The notes under the pieces: model-generated
What the model was told of the DNA's origin: nothing
Database searches by the model: none
The model's input: only the letters and a program-made list of their open reading frames with translations
Program-made: the position numbers and the translations under genes
Assembly (NCBI GenBank): GCA_947442095.1
Contig: CANEVG010000182.1
Coordinates: forward strand, 1 to 7,108
DNA from: Sphingomonadaceae bacterium
GTDB taxonomy: Bacteria > Pseudomonadota > Alphaproteobacteria > Sphingomonadales > Sphingomonadaceae
Direction of reading: 5' to 3'
DNA: 7,108 bases
Shown here: positions 1 to 6,039 of the stretch, in pieces
Layout of the letters: the number at the start of each line of letters is the position of its first letter
Numbering within the stretch: position 1 is the stretch's first letter

Positions 1-1
1 A

Positions 2-226
2 CGTGTTGGCGGAGGGCTGCAGTCAGCCGTCAGCAATTACAACAAGTTCGTTGGCAGCTTTGAACGTAATGTGCAGTCCGCTGCCAAGAGGCTTCGCGAC
101 AAAGGTGTCGAGATCGGTAGCGAAATAGATGATGTGCCGCTGGTCGATTTGGTTCCACGCCATGCCGACGAGAGCCCGCTTCTGGCACTGGTCGAACTGG
201 AGGATAAAGAGCAGGCGGCGGAGTAA
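2..226 (+). CDS. rmuC: RmuC-type DNA recombination protein, C-terminal end (partial)
   Basis: Open from the left edge in frame 2, this reads 74 residues to a TAA. The segment GGLQSAVSNYNKFVGSFER, followed by a basic AAKRLRDKGVEIG stretch, resembles the conserved C-terminal part of RmuC. In that family a helical region of the type 'AV..YNK.VGSLE..V...AR...ELG' follows the nuclease-like domain. RmuC proteins are predicted nuclease-fold, coiled-coil proteins reported to limit recombination at inverted repeats. The nuclease core lies outside the window, so no catalytic residue can be checked. The last 20 or so residues are acidic and not diagnostic. The gene converges on the methyltransferase gene with a 56-nt gap that shows no convincing hairpin plus T-run terminator. 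Identification rests on this short C-terminal motif only. Confidence 0.75.
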   Translation, partial: RVGGGLQSAVSNYNKFVGSFERNVQSAAKRLRDKGVEIGSEIDDVPLVDLVPRHADESPLLALVELEDKEQAAE

Positions 227-282
227 CCTCCACACTGCCCTCTTTGCTCGACATGAACGGGTTTGGTGGTGCCGCGGGGCCT

Positions 283-1089
283 TTATCCCTCCAGTGCGGC
301 CAGCACCTCATAAGCCAGCACCGCCGCCGCGACCGCCGCGTTCAAGCTGTCCGCGCGGCCCTTCATCGGCATGGTGACGCGCAGATCGCAGGCCATCTCG
401 TAGTCCTCTGGCAGCCCGCGCGATTCGTTGCCGATTATGACGAAGCACGGGGCCGCATAGGCCGCGCCGCGATAGGGGACAGCCTCGCGCAAGGATGCCG
501 CGATGAGCTGGCCTTCCCCCGCGCGCAGCCACGGCAAGAACTCCTCCCAGCGCGCCTGCGCCAACGGCACAGTGAACACCGCACCCATGCTCGCACGTAC
601 CGCCTCGACCGAGAACGGATCGGCGCAATCATCGAGCAGGATCACCCCGCCTGCACCCACAGCATCGGCAGTGCGCAGCATTGTGCCGAGATTGCCGGGA
701 TCACGCATCGCCTGTGCCACCAGCCACAGGCTTCCCGCCTCCCGGTCCAGCGCCGCCAACCCAGTATCCCATTCGGCGAATACGCCCGCGACGGCCTGCG
801 GATTGTCCTTGCCGGTAATCTTCGCGAGAATGTCTTCGGGCACTTCGACCACATCGCCGCCCGCCGCCGCAACCGCTGCTTCCAGTGCGGCGAGCAGGGG
901 ATGGGCCTCGCGCCCTTCGGCCATCAAAAGGATTTCGGGAATTCGCCCGCTTTCGCGCGCATCGGTGAGAAGCCGCAGGCCTTCGGCCAGAAACATGCCT
1001 TCGCGCTTGCGGTGCTTTTTTTCGCGGAGCGCGCGCACCGCCTTCACCGTCGGGTTGGAAAACCCGGTTATGCTCCGGCGGATCATCAT
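283..1089 (-). CDS. SpoU/TrmH-family 2'-O-ribose RNA methyltransferase
   Basis: A 268-residue SPOUT-class methyltransferase that transfers methyl from S-adenosylmethionine to a ribose 2'-OH of tRNA or rRNA. Residues 1-100 fit the N-terminal substrate-binding domain, with NPTVKAVRAL and an FLAEGLRLL strand at 33-41. The catalytic SpoU domain shows all three motifs: motif 1 DPGNLGTMLRTADAVGA (130-146, with the conserved Arg139), motif 2 IIGNESRGL (218-226) and motif 3 MPMKGRADSLN (240-250), which contribute to the trefoil-knot SAM site. The target nucleotide cannot be read from sequence. The family includes 23S rRNA Gm and tRNA Gm18 enzymes and MRM3-like proteins. Two ATGs lie in tandem at 1089 and 1086, and no clear Shine-Dalgarno precedes them. 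The start lies 9 nt after the HPr stop, so it is probably the last gene of the minus-strand operon and translationally coupled. Confidence 0.92.
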   Translation of the reverse strand: MMIRRSITGFSNPTVKAVRALREKKHRKREGMFLAEGLRLLTDARESGRIPEILLMAEGREAHPLLAALEAAVAAAGGDVVEVPEDILAKITGKDNPQAVAGVFAEWDTGLAALDREAGSLWLVAQAMRDPGNLGTMLRTADAVGAGGVILLDDCADPFSVEAVRASMGAVFTVPLAQARWEEFLPWLRAGEGQLIAASLREAVPYRGAAYAAPCFVIIGNESRGLPEDYEMACDLRVTMPMKGRADSLNAAVAAAVLAYEVLAALEG

Positions 1090-1098
1090 GGCAGAATG

Positions 1099-1434
1099 TC
1101 AGTCTTCGCCGAAGCCGTCTTTGACCAGCCCGGCAACCTTCATCAGCACAGCGCCCGCATCAGGCCCGGTGACCACGATATCGATCGTATCGCCCTTGGC
1201 CGCGCCGAGCATCATCAGGCCGAGAATCGAGCCGCCGTTGGCCGCATTGCCATCCTTGGAGACGGTCACTTCAACGCCCTGCGGCAACTTGGCAACCGCA
1301 TTGACGAATTTGGCGCTAGCCCGCGCATGCAGACCGCGCTGGTTGATGATGCGGACCGTTTCGCGTGCCGTCGCACTATCGCCGGAACCGGAGGCCGAAT
1401 GGATGGCAGCGTCATCGGTCCCAGGGGCGTTCAT
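1099..1434 (-). CDS. ptsH: HPr phosphocarrier protein (regulatory PTS)
   Basis: HPr accepts phosphate from enzyme I on a histidine and passes it to EIIA. In bacteria with HprK it is also phosphorylated on a serine. The active-site signature RGLHARASAKF places the phosphorylatable histidine at residue 36. The serine loop NGGSILGLMMLG places the HprK target at Ser69, the equivalent of Ser46 in Bacillus HPr, where the usual context is KSIMGVMSLG. The protein is 111 residues against about 85-90 for typical HPr. The difference is an Ala/Ser/Gly/Asp-rich N-terminal extension of about 20 residues before ETVRIINQRG. The ATG at 1434 lies 3 nt after the EIIA stop, with AGGA about 10 nt upstream. I see no closer in-frame ATG to the conserved core, so the extension looks real. 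Neighbouring EIIA, RapZ and HprK genes support the assignment. Confidence 0.95.
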   Translation of the reverse strand: MNAPGTDDAAIHSASGSGDSATARETVRIINQRGLHARASAKFVNAVAKLPQGVEVTVSKDGNAANGGSILGLMMLGAAKGDTIDIVVTGPDAGAVLMKVAGLVKDGFGED

Positions 1435-1437
1435 CGC

Positions 1438-1842
1438 TCAGGCGTCCTGCCCCAGAAACTCCGAGGCGATAGTGATATAGTTGCGGCCTGCATCGCGCGC
1501 AGCAGCCGTCGCCTCGCGCACGCCCATGCAACTGCGTGCCTTGGCGAGGCGAATCAGCATCGGTAGGTTGATCCCGGCGATAACTTCCACGCGGCCCGCT
1601 TCCATCAGCGAGATCGCGAGATTAGAGGGCGTGCCGCCGAACAGATCGGTGAGCACAATCACACCTTCGCCGCTGTCGACCCGACGAATCGCCTCGGCGA
1701 TTTCCTTGCGGCGTCGCTCCATGTCGTCGTTCGGGCCAATGCACACGGCAACGATATCGGGCTGGCGGCCGACAACATGTTCCATCGCATGGATGAATTC
1801 ATCGGCCAGCGCGCCGTGGGTTACAAGGATGAGACCGATCAT
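1438..1842 (-). CDS. manX: PTS EIIA component, mannose family, stand-alone
   Basis: A 134-residue single-domain EIIA of the mannose/fructose (EIIA-Man) family, cytoplasmic. It receives phosphate from HPr on a histidine. The N-terminus MIGLILVTHGALADEF is the family hallmark, with the acceptor His9 in THG. DLFGGTPSN (66-74) and GINLPML (90-96) are the other conserved loops. The reading frame stays open upstream to a TTG at 1932, but family homology begins at the ATG at 1842, with GGAG about 12 nt upstream, so I chose 1842. There is no EIIB, EIIC or EIID domain fused or nearby. The protein is therefore probably a regulatory phosphorylation sensor rather than part of a sugar importer, as known for alphaproteobacterial homologues called ManX. 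It is followed by HPr after 3 nt, so the two are almost certainly co-translated. Confidence 0.93.
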   Translation of the reverse strand: MIGLILVTHGALADEFIHAMEHVVGRQPDIVAVCIGPNDDMERRRKEIAEAIRRVDSGEGVIVLTDLFGGTPSNLAISLMEAGRVEVIAGINLPMLIRLAKARSCMGVREATAAARDAGRNYITIASEFLGQDA

Positions 1843-2019
1843 CTGAGAGATTTGCTCCGAGGGGCGATCCGGCGGTTTGCCGCGATCATGCTTGGCAACG
1901 GCTAGGCTGGCGTGCGCCGCACCCGGCACCAAGCCAAGTCGGAAACGCCGTCTTCCAGAGCATGTTCATCCCCCACGAAATCCGAGCCCGGTTGGTGCGG
2001 GTCTCTTCTACTGCCTGCT
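1843..2019 (-). other. 177-nt non-coding gap between rapZ and EIIA, with inverted repeats
   Basis: This is the longest gap inside an otherwise tightly packed operon. Read on the minus strand, it begins with a terminator-like hairpin (1984-2005, listed separately). It also contains an inverted repeat GCCAAG (1933-1938) / CTTGGC (1891-1896) that encloses a small GTGC-GCC-GCAC hairpin at 1912-1922. A 27-codon ATG frame (1969-1886) has a G-run directly against its start and resembles nothing I know. The gap could hold an internal promoter, a processing site or a small RNA, and none is proven. Confidence 0.4.
1984..2005 (-). terminator. Possible weak terminator or attenuator hairpin after rapZ
   Basis: On the minus strand the sequence GAG-A-CCCG, CACCAAC loop, CGGG-CTC folds into a 7-bp stem with one bulged A, about 15 nt past the rapZ stop. 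Only TTT follows a few bases later, so it is a poor classical rho-independent terminator. It could instead be an attenuator or an mRNA 3'-end stabiliser. The arms are seen directly and the role is a guess. Confidence 0.3.
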
Positions 2020-2943
2020 TCACGTCTGCGTGCCTTCAAGCATGTCGGCCGCGCGCGAAGCCAAGTTGCGATGCAGCAATGTGGGAGAAAATCCCACATC
2101 GCGCAAGGCACAAGCGATCTGCTCGGCCATGAACACCGAACGGTGTCGCCCGCCGGTGCATCCAAACGCGATGTTCACATAGGCCTTGCCCTGTGCCTGA
2201 AAGCGCGGAAGCAGCAACAGCAGCAGATCACGAATACGGCCAAATGCCTCATCAAATGCCGGATCCTGCCGGATATAATCGCCCACCGGCGCGTCCCGGC
2301 CCGAAAGCGGGCGCAAGGCGTCGTCCCAATGCGGGTTGGCCAGAAAGCGCATGTCGAACACCAGATCGGCCAGCGGCGGTGTGCCGCGCGAAAAGCCGAA
2401 GCTGCTGATCGTCACCGTAGTGCGCTGCGGCGTGAGTTTGCCGAACTGCTCGCGAATCGCCTGCTGGAGATCGTTGGTGGTAAAATCGGTGGTGGACATG
2501 ACCACATCGGCCCAGCGGCGCAGCGGCTCGAGCAGCTCCCGCTCTGCCGCGATGCCGGTGGCGGCGGGCTTGTCCTCGCTCATCGGATGGCGGCGGCGCG
2601 TTTCGTTGTAGCGGCGTTCCAGTTCAGATCCGCCGCAATCGAGGAACAGCGTGGTTACGGAAAGATCGCCGCGGGCAGTAAGCCGCTTCACCCGTTCGAT
2701 CGTGCGGATCGGGTCGAACCCCCGTGTGCGCGTATCAAAGCCGATGGCAAGCGGTGATCCAGCATCGAGCTGCGCAGAACCGGGTTCGGTTTCAAGGAGC
2801 CGGTCGAGCAAGCGGATCGGGAAATTGTCGATCGCTTCCCAGCCCATGTCCTCCAGGGTGCGCAGCGCAGTGGTCTTTCCGGCACCGAGCACGCCGGTGA
2901 CCAGAAGTATGCGCTGCGGAGGCTGGTCCGATTCGGCGGGCAT
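2020..2943 (-). CDS. rapZ: RapZ (YvcJ/YhbJ) family nucleotide-binding protein
   Basis: A 307-residue cytoplasmic P-loop protein. In E. coli RapZ senses glucosamine-6-phosphate and directs RNase E cleavage of the GlmZ sRNA. In other bacteria homologues are less well characterised. The Walker A GVLGAGKT spans residues 17-24. The family usually has Ser where Leu19 stands, although the GxxxxGK[ST] pattern is intact. The Walker B region is LFLDCGGSELERRYNETRRRHP, with the core at 99-120. The C-terminal domain carries DMRFLANPHW (198-207) and the family signature GCTGGRHRSV (261-270). A run of six leucines lies at 240-245. The ATG at 2943 is fixed because an in-frame TAG lies 15 nt upstream. No strong Shine-Dalgarno is visible. 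Its position between hprK and EIIA suggests a PTS- or amino-sugar-linked role, since GlmZ itself is an enterobacterial RNA. Confidence 0.95.
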   Translation of the reverse strand: MPAESDQPPQRILLVTGVLGAGKTTALRTLEDMGWEAIDNFPIRLLDRLLETEPGSAQLDAGSPLAIGFDTRTRGFDPIRTIERVKRLTARGDLSVTTLFLDCGGSELERRYNETRRRHPMSEDKPAATGIAAERELLEPLRRWADVVMSTTDFTTNDLQQAIREQFGKLTPQRTTVTISSFGFSRGTPPLADLVFDMRFLANPHWDDALRPLSGRDAPVGDYIRQDPAFDEAFGRIRDLLLLLLPRFQAQGKAYVNIAFGCTGGRHRSVFMAEQIACALRDVGFSPTLLHRNLASRAADMLEGTQT

Positions 2944-3014
2944 GGTGACCGTTTGCGCCTAACGCGGGGCGAAGGAAAGAGCGCAGGAGGGCAGTTCGGG
3001 CGGCCGGACCGGTG

Positions 3015-3031
3015 CTGCTGTTTCGCAGCAG
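3015..3031 (-). other. Small hairpin in the hprK-rapZ gap
   Basis: CTGCTG / CAGCAG arms form a perfect 6-bp stem around a 5-nt loop, 10 nt after the hprK stop, in the 98-nt gap before rapZ. No T-run follows on the minus strand, so it is not a classical terminator. It may tune rapZ expression or mark an mRNA processing site. It could also be chance. Confidence 0.3.
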
Positions 3032-3041
3032 GACAGTTTGC

Positions 3042-3482
3042 TCAGACGGGGAGGCCATAGTGCCTGAGCGCGAGTTCGGCGCGCAGAGCGATCACGGGGC
3101 TATCGGGCCACAGGCGGATCAGCGGGAGCACTGCGCCATGCCGGATCGTTGTTTCCGCCTCGGTGATGAAGCGCGGCGCTTCCCGGTCGAGAGCCAGGAT
3201 CAGCGCGACCGGCACAGCCCCCATGACTGGCGCCAAGGCGATCACGCCCAGATTGCGCACTTCGAGAAGACCGCGCGTGGCGGGCACGGGGCTGGCGAAC
3301 AACCGATCATCCTGCCGTTCAAGCGACACACCGTCATCGCCGACCAGCACAGCACCCCGGTCAATCAACGCCAGGGCCAGGCTGGATTTGCCCGAACCAG
3401 GTGGGCCTTCGATGAGCAGGCCGCGCCCATCCAGCCAGACGCTGGTCGCCTGATGGTGCAGGATCTCCAGTGCCGGGTTCAT
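3042..3482 (-). CDS. hprK: HPr kinase, short alphaproteobacterial form
   Basis: A 146-residue protein corresponding to the C-terminal kinase half of HprK/P (about 310 residues in Firmicutes). The N-terminal domain is absent, as is usual in alphaproteobacteria. The P-loop GPPGSGKS is at 26-33 and is preceded by an ATSVWLDGRGLLIE strand. GDDG (48-51) aligns with the catalytic acidic pair. The HprK signature appears as TRGLLEVRNLGVI (69-81), where the common form has RGLG or RGIG rather than RNLG. It should phosphorylate the HPr serine (Ser69 of the HPr encoded 1.6 kb downstream). Whether it also dephosphorylates cannot be told. The start overlaps the chvG stop as ATGA, and an AGGAGG ribosome site lies in the end of chvG, so translation is coupled to the sensor kinase. 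Confidence 0.94.
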   Translation of the reverse strand: MNPALEILHHQATSVWLDGRGLLIEGPPGSGKSSLALALIDRGAVLVGDDGVSLERQDDRLFASPVPATRGLLEVRNLGVIALAPVMGAVPVALILALDREAPRFITEAETTIRHGAVLPLIRLWPDSPVIALRAELALRHYGLPV

Positions 3483-5119
3483 TCCTCTTCCTCCTCGCCA
3501 GCCATCGGCAGTTCGAGCAGAAGTTGCGCACCGGGCCGCCCGTCATCGCGGTCGGTGATAATCAGCGCGCCGTCATGCGCTTCGGCAATCGTGCGCGCGA
3601 TGGCAAGGCCAAGGCCGCTGTGCGCGCCGAACGCTTCGGCAGCCGGGCGCACCGAATGGAACCGTTCAAACACCTTCTCGCGCTCACGCGGGGGAATGCC
3701 TGGGCCATCATCGCGCACGCTCAGCATCACACGGCCATCGCCGGCCCGCACCAAGACTTCGACCGCGCCGCCCGGCGGCGAGAACGAGACCGCATTGTCG
3801 AGCAGGTTTTCGAGCACGCGTTCGAGCTGCAGCGCGTCTCCGCGCACCAGCGCAGGCCCCTCCCCGCGCGTGAAATGGACAGGGCAAGCATCGCGATCGG
3901 GCCGCATGCCGCGCGCGCCGACAACATCGCCGGCGACCCTGGCCAGATCGAGCGCCGCGAAGGTGCTGCGGCTTAGTTCGGCATCGATGCGGCTCGCATA
4001 GGCGATCTCGGTGATCAGCCGATCGATCCGCTGCACATCGTGCGAGGCGATGGCGGCGAGCTGGCTGCGCAGTGCGGGGTCCTCGACCTTCTCCATCGTT
4101 TCCAGCGCGCTGGAGAGCGAGGCGAGCGGGTTCTTGAGTTCGTGCGCCACGTCGGCGGCGAAGCTTTCGACGGCGTCGATGCGCTGGCGCAGCGCCGTGG
4201 TCATGTCGGAAAAGGCGCGCGCGAGGAGGCCGATCTCGTCGCCGCGTTCGGGCAGGCGCGGCACGACCACGGCCCGGTCGCGCCCCAGCCGCACCCGCAC
4301 CGCTGCCCGCACCAGTGCCCGCAGCGGCTGGACGATCGTGCGGGCGAGGAACAGCGAGAGCTGGATCGAGAGAATGAACGCAATGCCGATGATGACCCCG
4401 AGCGACTGGCGGGCATCGCGCACCAACTGCGTGACATCGGTGGCATTGCGCAGCGCGAGCAGCATCTCACCGTTGGTGCCGACCGGTGTGGCGGCCGTGA
4501 TCACGGGCGTTCGATCCGGGGCATAGCGCAGATAGACCTCGGTGCGGCGGGCGGCGCGCGCGCGGGCGATTTCCGACCAATTGGCGGCACCGGGCTGAGG
4601 CGGTTCCTTGTAGCGTTCGATCATGGGCGCGCCGACAATCACATCGACCCCGCGGTCCAGCGCCCGCGCAGCGGTCTGATACCACGCCTCTTGCGCGGGA
4701 TCGGCGAAGGCAAACGGCGCGGGGGCAAGGCGGAAGCTGTCGGCAACCAGCCCCCCTTCGGCGTTGTAGAGCGTGAGGCGCAGGCGCTGCGCGGTGCCGA
4801 TTTCGGCCAGCACGGCACGGCGCTGGCGAGGCCCGGCTTCGGTCAAGGCAATGGCGGCGATCTCGGCTTCCGTTCGTGCCAGCGAGAACCGTTCGGCGAG
4901 GAGCTGCTTGCGGTAGCTGTCGAGATAGAAAAAGCTGCCCGCCAGCAGCGCCAGCGCGATGACGTTCACCGCTAGAATGCGCGAGGTGAGCGAGATCCCG
5001 CGCACACGCCAGTTTCGCCGACGCGAGAGCGCACGCATGCGGCCCGCCGCTGTCGGTCCGGATGGAGATCCAGAGACAGCAGGGGTTTCAGGTGTCAGCG
5101 AAACTGTATCCGGCTCCAT
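3479..5119 (-). CDS. chvG: ChvG-type membrane sensor histidine kinase
   Basis: A 546-residue sensor kinase partnering ChvI. In other alphaproteobacteria this pair (ChvG/ChvI, ExoS/ChvI, BvrS/BvrR) responds to acid or envelope stress. Order: a Pro/Ser/Thr- then Arg-rich cytoplasmic N-terminus (1-47), TM1 at about 48-66 (ILAVNVIALALLAG), a periplasmic sensor domain of about 170 residues, TM2 at about 240-258, a HAMP domain (to about 311) with PERGDEIGLLARAF, the HisKA H-box FAADVAHELKNPLASL with phospho-acceptor His326, the N-box ENLLDNAVSFS (Asn442), the G1 box RDDGPGIP (about 469-476) and the G2 box GLGLA (502-506). The tail ends in five Glu. The ATG at 5119 overlaps the chvI end by 32 nt. 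The frame is open further upstream inside chvI, and a second Met at 5038 is possible. None of these starts has a good Shine-Dalgarno, so the start is the uncertain part. Confidence 0.94.
   Translation of the reverse strand: MEPDTVSLTPETPAVSGSPSGPTAAGRMRALSRRRNWRVRGISLTSRILAVNVIALALLAGSFFYLDSYRKQLLAERFSLARTEAEIAAIALTEAGPRQRRAVLAEIGTAQRLRLTLYNAEGGLVADSFRLAPAPFAFADPAQEAWYQTAARALDRGVDVIVGAPMIERYKEPPQPGAANWSEIARARAARRTEVYLRYAPDRTPVITAATPVGTNGEMLLALRNATDVTQLVRDARQSLGVIIGIAFILSIQLSLFLARTIVQPLRALVRAAVRVRLGRDRAVVVPRLPERGDEIGLLARAFSDMTTALRQRIDAVESFAADVAHELKNPLASLSSALETMEKVEDPALRSQLAAIASHDVQRIDRLITEIAYASRIDAELSRSTFAALDLARVAGDVVGARGMRPDRDACPVHFTRGEGPALVRGDALQLERVLENLLDNAVSFSPPGGAVEVLVRAGDGRVMLSVRDDGPGIPPREREKVFERFHSVRPAAEAFGAHSGLGLAIARTIAEAHDGALIITDRDDGRPGAQLLLELPMAGEEEEE
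3490..3495 (-). promoter_or_regulatory. Strong hprK Shine-Dalgarno inside the chvG poly-Glu tail
   Basis: AGGAGG lies 7 nt before the hprK ATG and is made by the GAG/GAA codons of the five terminal glutamates of ChvG. With the ATGA stop/start overlap it fixes the hprK start and implies translational coupling. Confidence 0.85.
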
Positions 5120-5846
5120 AGAGCGTTTCGATAGCAGCGAATTCGGGATCGACCGCGCGGAACTTGCGCCGCAGCCGCTTGATGTGGCTGTCGATCGTGC
5201 GGTCATCGACGAACACATCGTCGTGATAGGCCGCATCCATCAACTGGTTGCGCGTCTTGACCACGCCCGGGCGCAGCGCCAGGGCCTCAAGGATCAGAAA
5301 CTCGGTCACGGTGAGCGAGACTGCGCCATGATCCCACATCACGGTGTGGCGCGCGGGGTCCATCGTCAGACGGCCACGCCTAATCGCTTCGGGCAGCGAT
5401 GCGGCGTCTGCAGTGGCCTCGTCCAGCGCGGCATCGCGGCGGGCGAGCTCGCTACGGCGCAGGATGGCGCGGATGCGCGCGATGAGTAGGCGCTGGCTGA
5501 ACGGCTTGGCGATATAGTCGTCCGCACCCAGTGCCAGGCCCAATGCCTCGTCGGCCTCATCATCCTTGCTGGTGAGGAAGATCACCGGCAGATGGCTCTT
5601 CTCGCGCAGACGGCGCAGCAATTCGTGGCCATCCATGCGCGGCATCTTGATGTCGCATACCGCAAGATCCGGCGGGTTCTCGAGCAGCGCCTTCAGCGCG
5701 GCCGCCCCATCGTAATAGAGACGTGTAGCAAAGCCTTCGGCCTGAAGCGCAATGGAAACGGTGGTGAGAATGTTCCGGTCATCGTCCACCAGCGCGATCA
5801 CGCGAGGATCGCTTGCACCCTCTCGTACCTGAGGCTGCTGGGACAT
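5088..5846 (-). CDS. chvI: ChvI-type OmpR/PhoB response regulator
   Basis: A 252-residue DNA-binding response regulator phosphorylated by ChvG. The receiver domain starts at VIALVDDDRNIL with the acidic cluster Asp21-23. The phospho-acceptor Asp65 sits in LAVCDIKMPRMDG, Thr92 in FLTSKDD and Lys114 in IAKPFS. An Ala-rich linker leads to the winged-helix domain (about 157-250), with LTVTEFLILEAL, the recognition helix DDRTIDSHIKRLRRKFR (about 214-230) and the terminal wing TLYGAGYSF. The frame is open upstream to 5972, but the ATG at 5846 gives the usual ChvI N-terminus and has GGAGGT directly upstream, although only 1 nt away. The gene is first in the minus-strand operon, divergent from pckA, an arrangement known from rhizobia and Brucella. 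It may regulate its own operon through the control region at 5847-6197. Confidence 0.95.
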   Translation of the reverse strand: MSQQPQVREGASDPRVIALVDDDRNILTTVSIALQAEGFATRLYYDGAAALKALLENPPDLAVCDIKMPRMDGHELLRRLREKSHLPVIFLTSKDDEADEALGLALGADDYIAKPFSQRLLIARIRAILRRSELARRDAALDEATADAASLPEAIRRGRLTMDPARHTVMWDHGAVSLTVTEFLILEALALRPGVVKTRNQLMDAAYHDDVFVDDRTIDSHIKRLRRKFRAVDPEFAAIETLYGAGYSFADT

Positions 5847-5847
5847 G

Positions 5848-5853
5848 ACCTCC
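5848..5853 (-). promoter_or_regulatory. Shine-Dalgarno GGAGGT abutting the chvI start
   Basis: A full anti-16S match sits only 1 nt from the ATG at 5846, tighter than the usual 5-9 nt. It supports translation initiation near here but leaves open poor initiation efficiency or a slightly different start. Confidence 0.55.
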
Positions 5854-5979
5854 GTGGCCAAGGATGGCAGGGCTTCAGACAGGGCTGTTTCCGGGCGGAA
5901 AACGAGGGAATACCGCTGGGACCGGGCATTTCCGCCATTCAACCAATTACTCGCTCGCCGCGCGGCTGGCAACCGCTAC

Positions 5980-6008
5980 GGTATTTGGGGCAGTTGTGCC
6001 GGGTGCAA
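5980..6008 (-). promoter_or_regulatory. Candidate sigma-70 promoter for chvI operon
   Basis: On the minus strand TTGCAC (6008-6003) and AATACC (5985-5980) are separated by 17 nt, resembling a housekeeping alphaproteobacterial promoter. The predicted start near 5972 would give a leader of about 125 nt. The -10 is a weak match, and other placements are possible. Confidence 0.4.
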
Positions 6009-6011
6009 CTT

Positions 6012-6039
6012 GCTGCGCAATAAACTTCATTGTCGCAGC
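6012..6039. promoter_or_regulatory. Near-perfect 10-bp inverted repeat, candidate operator
   Basis: The left arm GCTGCGCAAT (6012-6021) and right arm ATTG-T-CGCAGC (6029-6039) are complementary over all ten positions, with one extra T in the right arm, around a 7-nt centre AAACTTC. It lies exactly between the candidate -35 boxes of chvI (6003-6008) and pckA (6044-6049). A regulator bound here could act on both promoters. The symmetry is seen directly. The binding protein is unknown, ChvI being one candidate. Confidence 0.55.

Noticed and set aside
227..282. Possible bidirectional terminator between rmuC and the methyltransferase
   Set aside because: Only a CCGCGG palindrome and 3-bp arms are present, with no T-run on either strand.
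244..1566. 440-codon open frame on the plus strand
   Set aside because: It lies antisense to the methyltransferase, HPr and part of EIIA, all with clear family motifs. Its translation is Arg/His/Gln-rich with no recognisable domain, as expected for antisense frames in GC-rich DNA.
1438..1932. Longer EIIA starting at TTG 1932
   Set aside because: The extra 30 residues have no family similarity, while MIGLILVTHG at 1842 is the standard EIIA-Man N-terminus.
1886..1969. 27-codon ATG frame between rapZ and EIIA
   Set aside because: It has a G-run but no properly spaced ribosome site and no recognisable sequence. Recorded only as a possibility under the gap.
2207..2231. CAG/CTG-like triplet repeat
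   Set aside because: It encodes the six-leucine run of RapZ within a conserved reading frame. It is too short to be a meaningful microsatellite.
3012..4001. 329-codon plus-strand frame across hprK and the end of chvG
   Set aside because: It is antisense to two genes with diagnostic motifs, and its Ser/Arg-rich translation lacks a domain.
4040..4975. 311-codon plus-strand frame opposite chvG
   Set aside because: It is antisense to a well-supported histidine kinase. The composition is biased and no motif is visible.
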